Positions 46,848 to 57,290 of a stretch of 64,000 nt of DNA are shown piece by piece. Made by a program: the position numbers and the translations under genes. The stretch is from Microbacterium sp. RU1D (GTDB lineage Bacteria > Actinomycetota > Actinomycetes > Actinomycetales > Microbacteriaceae): positions 558,001-622,000 of the forward strand of contig NZ_FTPQ01000001.1 of the NCBI RefSeq assembly GCF_900156435.1. Direction: 5' to 3'. The notes under the pieces were generated by a model. It made no database searches, was not told the DNA's origin, and saw only the letters and a list, made by a program, of their open reading frames with translations. Position 1 is the stretch's first letter; each line of letters starts with the position of its first letter.

Positions 46848-47746
46848 TGGCCACCCTCACCGCCGACGCCCCGACGAAGACCGCGCCGCGTCCGCCCGCG
46901 CGACGGCCGCGCCCCGCCGCCCGGGGTCGCGTCATCCCGTCCCTCGTGCTGCTGATGGGCGCGATCTACACGCTCATCCCGATCGTCTGGGTGATCACGG
47001 CCTCGACGAAGTCGCGGGGGGAGCTGTTCAGCACCTTCTCGTTCCTGCCCGGGACCGGGTTCTGGCAGAACCTCGTCGATCTGTCCACCTACGGCGGTGG
47101 CGTGTACTGGAAGTGGGCGGGCAACAGCCTGCTCTACGCCGGGGGTGGCGCCGTGCTGTCGACCCTCGTGTCGGCCGCGGCCGGGTACGCGCTCGCCCGT
47201 TACCGCTTCCGAGGACGCGCGGTGGTGTTCAACGTGCTGCTCGCGGGCGTCATGCTGCCCCAGATCACCCTCGCGATCCCGCAGTACTTCCTCATGGCGG
47301 AGATGGGCCTCGCGAACACGTACTGGGCCGTGCTGCTGCCGAGCATCATCAACCCGTTCGGCATCTACCTGGCGACCATCTACGCGCAGTCGTCGGTGCC
47401 GGAGGAGACGGTCGAGGCCGCGCGGCTGGACGGGGCGAGCGAGTTCCGCATCTTCCTGTCGATCGCGATGCCCGTCATGGTCCCCGGCTTGATCACGGTG
47501 TTCATGCTGCAGTTCGTCGGCATCTGGAACAACTTCCTGCTCCCGTTCATCATGCTCAGCAACGAGCAGCTCTATCCCCTCACGACGGGCCTCTACCTGC
47601 TGCTGAACCGCGGGACGGGGACACCGGCGCTGTACTCGCTCGCCATCGTCGGCGCGCTGCTGGCCATCGTGCCGCTGCTGCTCCTGATGATCTTCCTGCA
47701 GCGGTTCTGGCGTCTCGACCTCGTCAGCGGCAGCCTCAAGGGCTGA
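46847..47746 (+). CDS. sugar ABC transporter permease (MalG-like)
   Basis: 299 residues from ATG 46847, overlapping the previous gene (TGATG). Six helices with the EAA loop VEAARLDGASEFRIFLSIAMPVMVPGLITVF and the FVGIWNNFLLPFIML segment common to MalG/UgpE proteins. The N-terminal 30 residues are Pro/Arg-rich and cytoplasmic. It pairs with the MalF-like subunit. Confidence 0.94.
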   Translation: MATLTADAPTKTAPRPPARRPRPAARGRVIPSLVLLMGAIYTLIPIVWVITASTKSRGELFSTFSFLPGTGFWQNLVDLSTYGGGVYWKWAGNSLLYAGGGAVLSTLVSAAAGYALARYRFRGRAVVFNVLLAGVMLPQITLAIPQYFLMAEMGLANTYWAVLLPSIINPFGIYLATIYAQSSVPEETVEAARLDGASEFRIFLSIAMPVMVPGLITVFMLQFVGIWNNFLLPFIMLSNEQLYPLTTGLYLLLNRGTGTPALYSLAIVGALLAIVPLLLLMIFLQRFWRLDLVSGSLKG

Positions 47747-47782
47747 CCTCCCCCGACCGCGCCCCCTCCTCACGAAAGAACC

Positions 47783-49822
47783 ATGAACGACTTCTCCTCG
47801 CACGCCGCCGACCTGCCCGCCCCCACCCGCTTCGACTGGATCGCCGACGGCCTCGCGTTCGGAGCGGACTACAACCCCGAACAGTGGCCCGAGGAGCTCT
47901 GGCCCGAGGACATCGCCCTGATGCAGCGCGCCGGAGTCACCTCGGTGTCGCTCGGCATCTTCTCGTGGGGTCTGCTCGAGACGGCCGACGGGGTCTGGGA
48001 CTGGGGCTGGCTCGACCGCATCATGGACCTGTTGCACGCCGGCGGCATCGGGGTGAACCTGGCCACCCCGACCGCGGCGCCGCCGATCTGGCTCCTGCGG
48101 GCGCACCCCGAGATCGCGACGGTGGATGCCGACGGCCACCGCACCGCGCAGGGCGGGCGCCTCGCCTGGTCGCCGAGCTCGGCGGTGTTCCGGCGCTACG
48201 CGCTGCGCCTGGTCCGGGCGATCGCCGAGCGGTACGGCACTCACCCGGCGCTGCGCATGTGGCACGTGAGCAACGAGATTGGCAACGAGAACGGGCGCTG
48301 CTACAGCGAGGAGACGGGGGCGGCGTTCCGCGTCTGGCTCGCCGAGCGCTTCGGCGACGTCTCGCGCCTGAACGCTGCGTGGGGCACCGCGTTCTGGGGC
48401 CATCACTACACCTCGTTCGACCAGATCGAGCCCCCGCGCGGTGCGCGGACGGGCCACAACCCCGGGCTGCTGCTCGATTTCGAGCGCTTCACCTCCGACG
48501 CGTTGATCGCCCACTATCGCGCCGAGCGCGACGAACTGCGGCGGATCACCCCCGGAATCCCGATCACCACGAACTTCATGGTGATGAACACCCCGGGCGC
48601 CACCGATCACGAGGTGTGGGCGCGCGAGGTCGACATCGTCGCGAACGACCACTACACGATCGGCGCCGACCCCTTCCGGCACAGCGAGCTGGCCTTCAGC
48701 GCCGACCGCGTCCGCGGGCTCGTCGACGGGCGTCCCTGGATGCTCATGGAGCACTCGACGGCGGCCGTGAACTGGCAGGGCGTGAACCGTGCGAAGTCCG
48801 CCGGTGAGATGGCGCGCGACTCCCTCGCCCACGTCGCTCGGGGCTCGGACGGCATCCTGTTCTTCCAGTGGCGGGCGTCGACAGCGGGGGCCGAGCAGTA
48901 CCACTCGGCGATGGTGCCGCATGCCGGAGCGGACTCGACGATCTTCCGCGACGTCGAACGGCTCGGCGCGACGCTGAAGGCCCTCGCGCCCGTGCGGGGA
49001 ACGCGCGTGGAGAAGGCGCGCGTCGCGCTGCTCTTCGACCACGACACGGTCGCGGCCCTTCGCAGCGGCCGAAAGCCCAGCGACCTCGTCGACCCCATGG
49101 ACATGCCGATCGCGGTGCATCGCGCCCTCACCCTGCGCGGGATCGCCGTCGACGTGCTACCGTCGTCGGCCGATCTCGACGGGTACGCGGCGGTGATCGT
49201 GCCGACCCTCTACCTCGTCGACGACGCGCTGCCCGCGCGCCTCGAACGGCTCGCGCACGGCGGTGCCCACGTGCTCGTGACCTACCTCTCCGGCATCGTC
49301 GACCCCGAGAACCGCGTGCGCCCCGGCGGATACCCGGGCGCCTTCCGCGAGCTGCTCGGCATCCGCGTCGACGAGTTCTTCCCGCTGATGGCGGGCGAGA
49401 GCGTGTCGCTCGACACCGGCCACTCCGCATCGGTCTGGCTCGAGAACGTCGACGCGCGCGACGCCGAGGTGCGGGCGCGCGTGACGAGCGGCGAACGCTC
49501 CGGCATCCCGACCTGGACGCGTCGTGCGCTCGGACGCGGCAGTGCCTCCTACCTCGCGACCCGCCCCGACACCGAGGGTCTCGACGCCGTGCTCTCCGAC
49601 GTGCTCGATGCCGCCGGGGTGGGTCCGGTGGTCGCGTCCGAGCCGGGGCTCGACGTGATCCGACGGGTGGGCGACGGCTCGTCGTACCTGTTCCTCATCA
49701 ATCACACGGATGCCGCGCGCTCGGCGTCGGCGTCGGGGCGCGACCTCGTGACGGGCGAGCGGTACGACGGCACCGTGCGGGTGGCATCCGGAGCCGTCGT
49801 CGTCGTGGAGGAGGAGCGATGA
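47783..49822 (+). CDS. beta-galactosidase, glycoside hydrolase family 42
   Basis: 679 residues. The GH42 layout is complete: an (alpha/beta)8 barrel to about residue 400 ([34 protein letters not shown]), then the trimerisation and C-terminal beta domains. Acid/base Glu165 lies in [10 protein letters not shown] and nucleophile Glu323 in [12 protein letters not shown]. The enzyme removes terminal beta-galactosyl (or alpha-L-arabinosyl) units from small oligosaccharides. No signal peptide, so it acts on imported sugar. Its stop overlaps the GH31 gene (ATGA), so the glycosidases are coordinately translated. Confidence 0.95.
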   Translation: MNDFSSHAADLPAPTRFDWIADGLAFGADYNPEQWPEELWPEDIALMQRAGVTSVSLGIFSWGLLETADGVWDWGWLDRIMDLLHAGGIGVNLATPTAAPPIWLLRAHPEIATVDADGHRTAQGGRLAWSPSSAVFRRYALRLVRAIAERYGTHPALRMWHVSNEIGNENGRCYSEETGAAFRVWLAERFGDVSRLNAAWGTAFWGHHYTSFDQIEPPRGARTGHNPGLLLDFERFTSDALIAHYRAERDELRRITPGIPITTNFMVMNTPGATDHEVWAREVDIVANDHYTIGADPFRHSELAFSADRVRGLVDGRPWMLMEHSTAAVNWQGVNRAKSAGEMARDSLAHVARGSDGILFFQWRASTAGAEQYHSAMVPHAGADSTIFRDVERLGATLKALAPVRGTRVEKARVALLFDHDTVAALRSGRKPSDLVDPMDMPIAVHRALTLRGIAVDVLPSSADLDGYAAVIVPTLYLVDDALPARLERLAHGGAHVLVTYLSGIVDPENRVRPGGYPGAFRELLGIRVDEFFPLMAGESVSLDTGHSASVWLENVDARDAEVRARVTSGERSGIPTWTRRALGRGSASYLATRPDTEGLDAVLSDVLDAAGVGPVVASEPGLDVIRRVGDGSSYLFLINHTDAARSASASGRDLVTGERYDGTVRVASGAVVVVEEER

Positions 49823-52032
49823 AGTTCACCGACGGGTTCTGGCAGCTGCGGCCGGGCGTGCGCGCGCTGTACGCGCAGGAGGCGGTCGACGTCCGCGAGG
49901 TCGAGACGATCGACGGCCCGGGCCTGCGGGTGCTGGCCCCGACGAAGGTGATCGAGCGTCGCGGCGACACGCTGAACCGGCCCGTGCTCACCACGACCCT
50001 GTCGTCGCCGGCCGAGGGGGTCGTGCGCGTACGGATCGAGCACCACACGGGTGGGGGCCGCGGCTGCTCCTTCCCGCTGCCCGGCGCCGGGCGCTCGGCG
50101 GGGGCGGTCGATGCGGATGCCGGCATCCTGCGCACCGGGACGCTCGAGGCGCGGGTGACCGCCGGCGCGCCGTGGTCGCTGACGTTCCGGTCGGACGGCC
50201 GCCTGCTCACCGCCAGTGCCGCCAAGGCGCAGGCCTACGTCACCCTCGACGAGGGGGCCCAGGTCGACCGGGCGATCGTCGACCCGGCGGGATCGAGCCC
50301 TCCGCGCACCTTCGTCCACGAGCAGCTCGACCTCGGCGTCGGCGAGCTCGTCTACGGCCTCGGCGAGCGGTTCGGGCCCCTGGTGAAGAACGGCCAGTCC
50401 GTCGACATCTGGAACGCCGACGGCGGCACCTCCAGCGAGCAGGCGTACAAGAACGTGCCGCTGTACGTGTCGAACCGCGGCTACGGCGTGCTCGTCAACG
50501 ACCCCGGTCATGTGTCGTTCGAGGTGGGGTCCGAGGCGGTCGAGCGCGTGCAGTTCTCCGTCGCCGGCGAGGCCCTGGAGTACTTCGTGTTCGACGGGCC
50601 GACGCCCAAGGACGTCCTCTCGCGCTACACCGCCCTCACCGGTCGCCCTCCGGTCGTGCCGGCCTGGTCGTACGGGCTCTGGCTGTCGACGAGCTTCACC
50701 ACCGACTACGACGAGGCGACCGTCACGTCGTTCATCGACGAGATGGCGCGCCGCGAACTGCCCGTGTCGGTGTTCCACTTCGACTGCTTCTGGATGCGCG
50801 AGTTCCAGTGGTGCGACTTCGAGTGGGACCCCCGCGTGTTCCCCGATCCCGACGGCATGCTCCGGCGCCTGCACGAGCGCGACCTCCGCGTCTGCGTCTG
50901 GATCAACCCCTACATCGGTCAAGCATCGCCGCTGTTCGCCGAGGCGGCCGAGGCGGGCTACCTCGTGCGCCGCGCCGACGGCTCGGTGTGGCAGTGGGAC
51001 CTGTGGCAGGCCGGCATGGGCCTGGTCGACTTCACCGATCCGGATGCCACCCGCTGGTTCCAGGAGCACCTCCGCCGCCTCATCCGTCAGGGCGTGGACT
51101 GCTTCAAGACCGACTTCGGGGAGCGCATCCCCCTCGACGTCGTCTACGCCGACGGCAGCGCGCCCGACCGCATGCACAACCTCTACACAGAGCTGTACAA
51201 CCGCGCGGTCTACGACGTGCTGGTGGAGGAGCGGGGCGAGGGCGACGCCGTCCTGTTCGCGCGGTCGGCCACGGCCGGCGGGCAGAGCATGCCCGTGCAC
51301 TGGGGCGGGGACTCCACGTCGACGTTCGCCTCGATGGCCGAGACCCTGCGCGGAGGGCTGTCGCTCGCGATGAGCGGCTTCGCGCACTGGAGCCACGACA
51401 TCGGCGGGTTCGAGGGGCTCCCGGATGCCGCGGTGTTCAAGCGCTGGACTGCGTTCGGCCTGCTCGGAACCCACAGCCGCTTCCACGGCTCGGAGTCGTA
51501 CCGCGTGCCGTGGCAGTTCGACGAGGAGGCGGTGGAGATCACGCGCCTATTCACGAACGTCAAGATGCGGCTGATGCCGTACCTGTTCCAGCTCGGTCTC
51601 GAGGCGGCCGCGACCGGGGTGCCCGTCATGCGTCCGATGGCGCTGGAGTTCGCCGACGATCCCGCCGCAGCCCACCTCGACCGGCAGTACATGCTCGGGC
51701 CCGACCTGCTCGTCGCCCCCGTGTTCTCGGCCGGGGGCGAGGTGGAGTTCTACCTCCCCGCGGGGCGCTGGACGCACCTGCTGAGCGGCGAGACGGTCGA
51801 GGGGGGACGCTGGCTCCGCGAACGCCACGGCTTCGACAGCCTCCCGCTCTACGCCCGGCCGGGCGCCGTCATCCCCTGGGGTGCGCGCGTCGACCGACCC
51901 GACTACGACTACCTCGACGGACTCGAACTGCGCGTCTTCCCCGGCGGGTCCGGCACGCGGGACGTCACCGTCACGACCCCCGACGGACACGCCTCCGTCT
52001 TCACCGTCGACCTCCAGGAGGCCTCCCGATGA
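49819..52032 (+). CDS. alpha-xylosidase, glycoside hydrolase family 31 (YicI-like)
   Basis: 737 residues from ATG 49819. The GH31 N-terminal beta domain includes [22 protein letters not shown]. The barrel contains the nucleophile Asp432 in [11 protein letters not shown] and the acid/base Asp498 in [10 protein letters not shown], plus [15 protein letters not shown] and [18 protein letters not shown] are typical of YicI-type alpha-xylosidases, which release xylose from xyloglucan oligosaccharides or isoprimeverose. It is cytoplasmic. It overlaps both neighbours by 4 bases. An alpha-glucosidase activity is the main alternative. Confidence 0.93.
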   Translation: MKFTDGFWQLRPGVRALYAQEAVDVREVETIDGPGLRVLAPTKVIERRGDTLNRPVLTTTLSSPAEGVVRVRIEHHTGGGRGCSFPLPGAGRSAGAVDADAGILRTGTLEARVTAGAPWSLTFRSDGRLLTASAAKAQAYVTLDEGAQVDRAIVDPAGSSPPRTFVHEQLDLGVGELVYGLGERFGPLVKNGQSVDIWNADGGTSSEQAYKNVPLYVSNRGYGVLVNDPGHVSFEVGSEAVERVQFSVAGEALEYFVFDGPTPKDVLSRYTALTGRPPVVPAWSYGLWLSTSFTTDYDEATVTSFIDEMARRELPVSVFHFDCFWMREFQWCDFEWDPRVFPDPDGMLRRLHERDLRVCVWINPYIGQASPLFAEAAEAGYLVRRADGSVWQWDLWQAGMGLVDFTDPDATRWFQEHLRRLIRQGVDCFKTDFGERIPLDVVYADGSAPDRMHNLYTELYNRAVYDVLVEERGEGDAVLFARSATAGGQSMPVHWGGDSTSTFASMAETLRGGLSLAMSGFAHWSHDIGGFEGLPDAAVFKRWTAFGLLGTHSRFHGSESYRVPWQFDEEAVEITRLFTNVKMRLMPYLFQLGLEAAATGVPVMRPMALEFADDPAAAHLDRQYMLGPDLLVAPVFSAGGEVEFYLPAGRWTHLLSGETVEGGRWLRERHGFDSLPLYARPGAVIPWGARVDRPDYDYLDGLELRVFPGGSGTRDVTVTTPDGHASVFTVDLQEASR

Positions 52033-53471
52033 CCCTTCTTCCCACGGTCGGCGCCGCCGACTACCGCGACAGCGGACTCGTCTTCCCCGCCGGCTTCACG
52101 TTCGGTTCGGCCACGGCGTCGTACCAGGTCGAGGGCGCAGCGGCGGAGGACGGCCGCCTCCCCTCCATCTGGGACACCTTCAGCAAGACCCCGGGCCGCG
52201 TCTGGAACGGCGACACCGGCGACGTGGCCTGCGACCACTACCACCGCTGGGAGGCCGACCTCGACCTCATGGCGGAGCTGGGCCTCGGTGCCTACCGCTT
52301 CTCGATCGCGTGGCCGCGCATCGTCCCCGAGGGCACCGGTGCGGTGAACCAGGCGGGAATCGACTTCTACTCGCGCCTCGTCGACGGCCTCCTCGATCGC
52401 GGCATCCGTCCGGTCGCGACGCTGTATCACTGGGATCTGCCGCAGACCCTGGAGGATGCCGGCGGCTGGCCGGTGCGCGCGACGGCTGACGCGTTCGAGC
52501 GATACGCCGAGATCGTGGGCGCGGCGCTGGGCGATCGCATCCACACCTGGACGACGCTGAACGAACCGTGGTGCTCGGCCTACCTCGGCTACGGCCAGGG
52601 CGGACACGCGCCGGGGCGTCACGAACCGGCGGCAGCGCTCGCCGCGGTGCACCACCTGAACCTCGCCCACGGCCGTGCCGTGCAGGCGCTGCGGGCCACG
52701 TCGACCGGCGACCCCGAATACTCGGTGACGCTGAACTTTCACGTGCCGCGGGGCCGGGGGGAGCAGGCGGCGGAGGCGGTGCGCCGCGTCGACGCTCTGG
52801 CAAACCGCGCCTTCACCGGACCGATGCTGCGCGGCGCCTATCCCGACGACCTGCTCGCCGACACGGCATCGGTCACCGACTGGTCGTTCGTGCACGACGG
52901 TGACCTGGATGCCATCCACCAGCCGCTCGACGTGCTGGGCGTGAACTACTACTCCACCGTCACCGTGCAGATCTGGGACGGGGTGTCGCCGAAGCAGAAC
53001 AACGATGGGCACAAGGCCGCCGCCGGTGGCACGGCCTGGCCCGGGAGCGACGACGTGCTGGAGTTCCTGCCCCAGCCGGGTCCGTCCACGGCGATGGGGT
53101 GGAACATCGCCCCCGAGGGGCTCGAGGAGCTTCTGCTGTCGCTGCGCGAGCAGTTCCCGCAGCAGCCGCTCATGGTGACCGAGAACGGCGCCGCGTTCGA
53201 CGACGTCGTGGCCGCCGACGGTTCCGTCCCCGACGCGGAGCGACGCGACTACCTCCGTCGCCACTTCACCGCCGCCCACCGCGCGCTCGAGAAGGGCGTC
53301 GACCTGCGCGGGTATTTCGTGTGGTCGCTGCTGGACAACTTCGAGTGGGGCTACGGCTACGCGAAGCGCTTCGGCATCGTGCGCGTCGACTTCGACACCC
53401 TCGATCGCACGGTGAAGGACAGCGGGCATTGGTACGCCGAGCTCGCGCGGACGGGGGTGCTGCCGGGCTGA
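52029..53471 (+). CDS. beta-glucosidase, glycoside hydrolase family 1
   Basis: 480 residues from ATG 52029, overlapping the GH31 stop by 4 bases. GH1 motifs: [21 protein letters not shown] at the N-terminus, acid/base Glu179 in TTLNEPW, nucleophile Glu385 in MVTENGAAF, and [24 protein letters not shown] near the end. It hydrolyses beta-glucosides such as cellobiose or de-branched xyloglucan oligomers in the cytoplasm. Together, alpha-xylosidase, beta-galactosidase and beta-glucosidase are the three activities needed to dismantle imported galactosylated xyloglucan oligosaccharides. Confidence 0.96.
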   Translation: MTLLPTVGAADYRDSGLVFPAGFTFGSATASYQVEGAAAEDGRLPSIWDTFSKTPGRVWNGDTGDVACDHYHRWEADLDLMAELGLGAYRFSIAWPRIVPEGTGAVNQAGIDFYSRLVDGLLDRGIRPVATLYHWDLPQTLEDAGGWPVRATADAFERYAEIVGAALGDRIHTWTTLNEPWCSAYLGYGQGGHAPGRHEPAAALAAVHHLNLAHGRAVQALRATSTGDPEYSVTLNFHVPRGRGEQAAEAVRRVDALANRAFTGPMLRGAYPDDLLADTASVTDWSFVHDGDLDAIHQPLDVLGVNYYSTVTVQIWDGVSPKQNNDGHKAAAGGTAWPGSDDVLEFLPQPGPSTAMGWNIAPEGLEELLLSLREQFPQQPLMVTENGAAFDDVVAADGSVPDAERRDYLRRHFTAAHRALEKGVDLRGYFVWSLLDNFEWGYGYAKRFGIVRVDFDTLDRTVKDSGHWYAELARTGVLPG

Positions 53472-53480
53472 GTCCCGGCG

Positions 53481-55802
53481 TCAGGCCGTCTTCGCGATCC
53501 GCACCCGGATGTCCTTCATCAGCGGCTGGTCGCTCTGGCGGCTGTAGTCGTCGGGGCCGAGCAGCACGTTCATCTCGGGGAAGTAGCCGGCGGCGCTGCC
53601 GCGCGGGGTGTCGTACTCGAGGGCGCGGAACGCGGTGACGCTGCGCACCGAGCCGTCGCGCGACGTGGCGACGATGTCGACGAGGTCGCCCTCGGCGATG
53701 CCGCGCTCCTTCATGTCGCGCCGGTTCATGAAGACCAGCTCGCGGATGTTGCGCACACCCCGGTAGCGGTCGTCGGCCGAGTAGATCGTGGTGTTCCACT
53801 GATCGTGCGAGCGCATGGTCTGCAGCACGAGCACGTCGGCTTCCTCGGGGATGACGTTCGGCAGCTCGGCATCCGAGAACTCCGCCTTGCCGGAGGGTGT
53901 CTGGAAGTCACGCTCGCGCGCGGGCTGGGGGATGCGGAAGCCGTACTGCTGGCGCACGAGCTCGTTGAAGCCCTCGAAGCCGGGCAGCGCCTTGGCCATC
54001 GTGTCGCGGATGCGGTCGTAATCGCCCACGTACCACTCCCACGGGGTGGCCGAATCGGGCATCGTCGCCCGCGCGATGCGCGCGATGATCTCGGGCTCGC
54101 TGAGCAGGTGCGGCGACGCGGGCTTGCGGGATCCGAGCGAGAGCATGACGGAGCTCATGGCATCCTCGGTCGAGATCGACTGGGGGCCCGCCTCCTGCAC
54201 GTCGCGCTCGGTGCGGCCGAGGCACGGGAGGATGAGCGCCTCTTTGCCGTGGGTGAGGTGGCTGCGGTTGAGCTTGGTGCTCACGTGCACCGTCAGATCG
54301 CAGCGGCCCATGCCCTCGGCGGTGAGCGTGGTGTCGGGAGCTGCCCGCACGAAGTTGCCGCCCATGCCGAGGAAGACCTTGAGGTCGCCGCGGTGCAGGG
54401 CCGCGACGGTGTGCACGGTGTCGAGTCCGGGCTTGCGCGGCGAGGTGATGCCGCACACCTCGTCGAGCTTCGCGAGCCACTCCTCGGTGGGCTTGTGGTT
54501 GATGCCGCACGTGCGGTTGCCCTGCACGTTGCTGTGGCCGCGTACGGGGGAAGGGCCGGTGCCCTTGCGCCCGACGTTGCCGCGGAGCAGCAGCAGGTTG
54601 ACGATCTCGCGCACCGTGTCGACGCCGTGCTGGTGCTGGCTCACGCCGAGGCACCAGCTGATGACGCACGCCTTCGAGGCGAGGTAGATGCCGGCGGCCG
54701 CGCGGATCTCGGCCTCGGTGAGCCCCGCCTGCTCGACGAGCTCGGCCCAGGAGGTCGCTTCGACGAGGGCGCGGTAGGAGTCGAGGCCGGTCGTGTACTG
54801 GTCGAGGAAGGCCTGATCGAGCGCGGTGGGGTCGGTCTCGGACGCCTCGAACACGACCTTGGCCATGCCGCGGACCAGCGCGAGGTCGCCGCCCGGGCGC
54901 ACCTGGAGGTTCATCGTGCTGGTGGGGGTCGAGTGGAAGGTCGCCATGTCGACGATCTCGTGCGGCACGATCGTGCGGGTGCCCGCGACCTCGCGCAGCG
55001 GGTTGACGTGCACGACCTGCGCGCCGCGGTCGATGGCCTCGGCGAGGCTCGTGAGCATGCGCGGAGCGTTCGAGGCGGCGTTGACGCCGAGCACGAAGAG
55101 GGCGTCGCACGCCTCCCAGTCCTCGAGGTCGGCGGTGCCCTTGCCCGTGGCGAGGGATGCCGTGAGCCCACGACCCGAACCTTCGTGGCACATGTTCGAG
55201 CAGTCGGGGAGGTTGTTCGTGCCGAGCTCGCGCGCGAAGAGCTGGTAGAGGAACGACGCCTCGTTGCTCAGGCGCCCCGAGGTGTAGAACGCCGCCTGGT
55301 CGGGCGAGTCCAGCGCGGTCAGATGCCGTGCGATCGTACGGAACGCGTCGTTCCACGAGATGGGCACGTAGTGGTCGGTCGCGGCGTCGTACGCCATCGG
55401 GCCCACCAGGCGCCCGGCATCCTCGAGCTCGAAATCGCTCCACTGCGACAGCTCGCTCACGGAGTGCTCGGCGAAGAACTCCTTGCCCACGCGCTTGTGC
55501 GTCATCTCCCACGTGACGTGCTTGATGCCGTTCTCGCAGATGTCGAGGGCGACGCCCTTGTCGTCGGGCCAGGCGCACCCGGGGCAGTCGAAACCGCTCT
55601 TCGGGTGGTTCATCGTGAACATCGCCTTGGTGCCCGCGATCGGCTGACGCTGTTCGTACAGCACCTTGCCCACGGTGAGCGCGGCGCCCCATCCGGCGGC
55701 GGGGTGCTCGTAGGGGCCGGTGCTCGACCATTCGCCGTCGACCTGCGGGCCGAGGCCTCCCTGGCGCGGTTCCTCGGTCATCAGCCCGAACGACTCACCC
55801 AT
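53481..55802 (-). CDS. FdhF/YdeP-type molybdopterin oxidoreductase
   Basis: 773 residues from ATG 55802, with GGAGGG 6 bases upstream; the open frame reaches 55892 but lacks a better site. It matches the FdhF/YdeP family of molybdopterin-bis(guanine dinucleotide) enzymes: FDCPGCAWPDD near the N-terminus may ligate an iron-sulfur cluster, then FYTSGRLSNEASFLYQLFARELGTNNLPDCSNMCHEGSG, a molybdopterin domain (LFVLGVNAASNAPRML) and the C-terminal MopB_CT (LVFMNRRDMKERGIAEGDLVDI). There are no NADH or cytochrome partners nearby; the substrate (formate or acid-stress related) is open. FdhD follows upstream. Confidence 0.93.
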   Translation of the reverse strand: MGESFGLMTEEPRQGGLGPQVDGEWSSTGPYEHPAAGWGAALTVGKVLYEQRQPIAGTKAMFTMNHPKSGFDCPGCAWPDDKGVALDICENGIKHVTWEMTHKRVGKEFFAEHSVSELSQWSDFELEDAGRLVGPMAYDAATDHYVPISWNDAFRTIARHLTALDSPDQAAFYTSGRLSNEASFLYQLFARELGTNNLPDCSNMCHEGSGRGLTASLATGKGTADLEDWEACDALFVLGVNAASNAPRMLTSLAEAIDRGAQVVHVNPLREVAGTRTIVPHEIVDMATFHSTPTSTMNLQVRPGGDLALVRGMAKVVFEASETDPTALDQAFLDQYTTGLDSYRALVEATSWAELVEQAGLTEAEIRAAAGIYLASKACVISWCLGVSQHQHGVDTVREIVNLLLLRGNVGRKGTGPSPVRGHSNVQGNRTCGINHKPTEEWLAKLDEVCGITSPRKPGLDTVHTVAALHRGDLKVFLGMGGNFVRAAPDTTLTAEGMGRCDLTVHVSTKLNRSHLTHGKEALILPCLGRTERDVQEAGPQSISTEDAMSSVMLSLGSRKPASPHLLSEPEIIARIARATMPDSATPWEWYVGDYDRIRDTMAKALPGFEGFNELVRQQYGFRIPQPARERDFQTPSGKAEFSDAELPNVIPEEADVLVLQTMRSHDQWNTTIYSADDRYRGVRNIRELVFMNRRDMKERGIAEGDLVDIVATSRDGSVRSVTAFRALEYDTPRGSAAGYFPEMNVLLGPDDYSRQSDQPLMKDIRVRIAKTA

Positions 55803-55863
55803 GTTCACCCTCCGTGGTATCCGGCGCCGAGTCGGTGGCATCCACACACCGCGCGCACGACCG

Positions 55864-56742
55864 TCAGCGTACGCCCGCGACCTCGTCGGCAACGGGGGTT
55901 GTGGACGAGGCGACGATGCGATCCGAACGCGTGTAGAGGTTCATGCTCGAGCCGCGCACGAAGGCGGCAAGAGTGAGGCCCGCGCGTTCGGCGAGCTCGA
56001 CGGCGAGCGACGACGGCGCCGACACGGCCGAGAGCATCGGGATGCCGGCCATCACGGCCTTCTGCACGAGCTCGAAGCTCACGCGGCCCGAAACCTGCAG
56101 CACCGTGCCGCGCAGGGGCAGGCGGTCGTTCAGCAGCGCCCACCCGACGACCTTGTCGACGGCGTTGTGCCGACCGACGTCTTCGCGGGCGACGAGCAGC
56201 TCGCCGGTGGTGCCGTCGAAGAGGGCGGCCCCGTGCAGGCCACCGGTCTTGTCGAACGTCTTCTGCTGCTCGCGCAGCCGGTCGGGGAAGGCGGCGACGT
56301 CGTGCGCCGACACCGACAGCGCGTCGGTCGAGACGTCGTAGGTCGAGACCTTCTCTACCGCCTCGATGGAGGCCGTGCCGCACACCCCGCACGAGCTCGT
56401 CGTGTAGAAGGAGCGCGCGATGTCGGGGGAGGGCAGGGCAACGCCCGGCGCGAGGGTGAGGTCGAGCACGTTGTACGTGTTGCCGTCCGCGCCGCCGGTG
56501 CCCGGACCGCCGCAGTGGATCGCGCGGGCGAACTGGTCGCCGCGGCTGAGAACGCCCTCCGAGACGAGGAAGCCGGCGGCGAGTTCGACGTCGTGCCCGG
56601 GCGTGCGCATCGTGACGGCGAGCGGGGAGCCCGCGACGCGGATCTCGAGCGGCTCCTCGACCGCGATGGCATCCGGTCGTTGTCGGTTCGCCCCCTCGAG
56701 GGTGAGGCGCGTCACCCGGCGCGAGGTGGTGAGGCGGCCCAT
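55864..56742 (-). CDS. fdhD: formate dehydrogenase accessory sulfurtransferase
   Basis: 292 residues from ATG 56742. FdhD carries sulfur from IscS to the molybdenum cofactor of FdhF-type enzymes. The essential cysteines are in TTSSCGVCGTASIE. TFDKTGGLHGAALFD, REDVGRHNAVDKVVGWAL, SGRVSFELVQKA and SAVSAPSSLAVELAERAGLTLAAFVRG complete the family pattern. It lies 61 bases upstream of the oxidoreductase on the same strand and presumably matures it. The fdhD start lacks an obvious ribosome site, so a GTG or upstream start is not excluded. Confidence 0.95.
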   Translation of the reverse strand: MGRLTTSRRVTRLTLEGANRQRPDAIAVEEPLEIRVAGSPLAVTMRTPGHDVELAAGFLVSEGVLSRGDQFARAIHCGGPGTGGADGNTYNVLDLTLAPGVALPSPDIARSFYTTSSCGVCGTASIEAVEKVSTYDVSTDALSVSAHDVAAFPDRLREQQKTFDKTGGLHGAALFDGTTGELLVAREDVGRHNAVDKVVGWALLNDRLPLRGTVLQVSGRVSFELVQKAVMAGIPMLSAVSAPSSLAVELAERAGLTLAAFVRGSSMNLYTRSDRIVASSTTPVADEVAGVR

Positions 56743-56821
56743 GTCAGGACCGGGCCGACGGCAGCAGGGGGGACATGGGTCGAGCGTACGCCCGGCGGAC
56801 GTGGTGGCAGGGCGGTCGGGG

Positions 56822-56981
56822 TCAGGCGGTGACGGCGCGACGACCCGGCACGCGCACCACGGCACCGGCCACGAGGGCTCCGGCGATCGGGGCGATGACG
56901 AACACCAACAGCCGCTGCTGCTCCGAGGGGGGAGTCCGCGATGCCGACCGGCTCGTTGCGCTTCTTGTCCTTCTTGCCCAT
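56822..56981 (-). pseudogene. small membrane protein gene split by a one-base frameshift
   Basis: ATG 56981 with GGAG just upstream begins MGKKDKKRNEPVGIADSP. A run of six C on the coding strand (six G at 56927-56932) then throws the frame. Removing one base restores SEQQRLLVFVIAPIAGALV and a short basic tail ending at TGA 56822-56824: a 52-residue protein with one membrane helix. As written, the frame continues through non-coding-like Arg/Pro-rich residues. Either the gene is broken, the run is phase-variable, or the sequence has a one-base error. Function unknown. Confidence 0.7.
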
Positions 56982-57290
56982 CATGCTCCGTTCTGTCCGT
57001 TCCCAGGGGCGTGTCGGGGGGGACGACGTTGCGAGCGGGGCGAGTGTCGCACCCGGACAGTCCCGGATGCCGCCGCCACCACGGAATCATCGCGGCGCGA
57101 AACGAACGCGAGTGGGCGCTTGACCGCCCCGCCACCACGGCGATATACGGCGTAAGCGCATTCGTTCACATACACATTGCGAAAGGAATTTCAATCCCGG
57201 CGTGACGATTGCGCAAGCCGGTACGTCTTAGTGGTGTAGGCCGAAGCGCCCACCCCGGGACACCGGGTCACGACATCGAAAGGCACGGAC
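56982..57290 (+). promoter_or_regulatory. upstream region of the Asp23 operon
   Basis: 309 bases without a gene between the broken small gene (minus strand) and asp23. From 57150 to 57235 the base composition becomes visibly AT-richer than the surroundings (CATACACATTGCGAAAGG and GAATTTCAATC), which is where a promoter is expected. I cannot assign -35 and -10 boxes with confidence, so a stress sigma factor is possible. AAAGG at 57277-57281 is the ribosome site for asp23. Confidence 0.4.
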
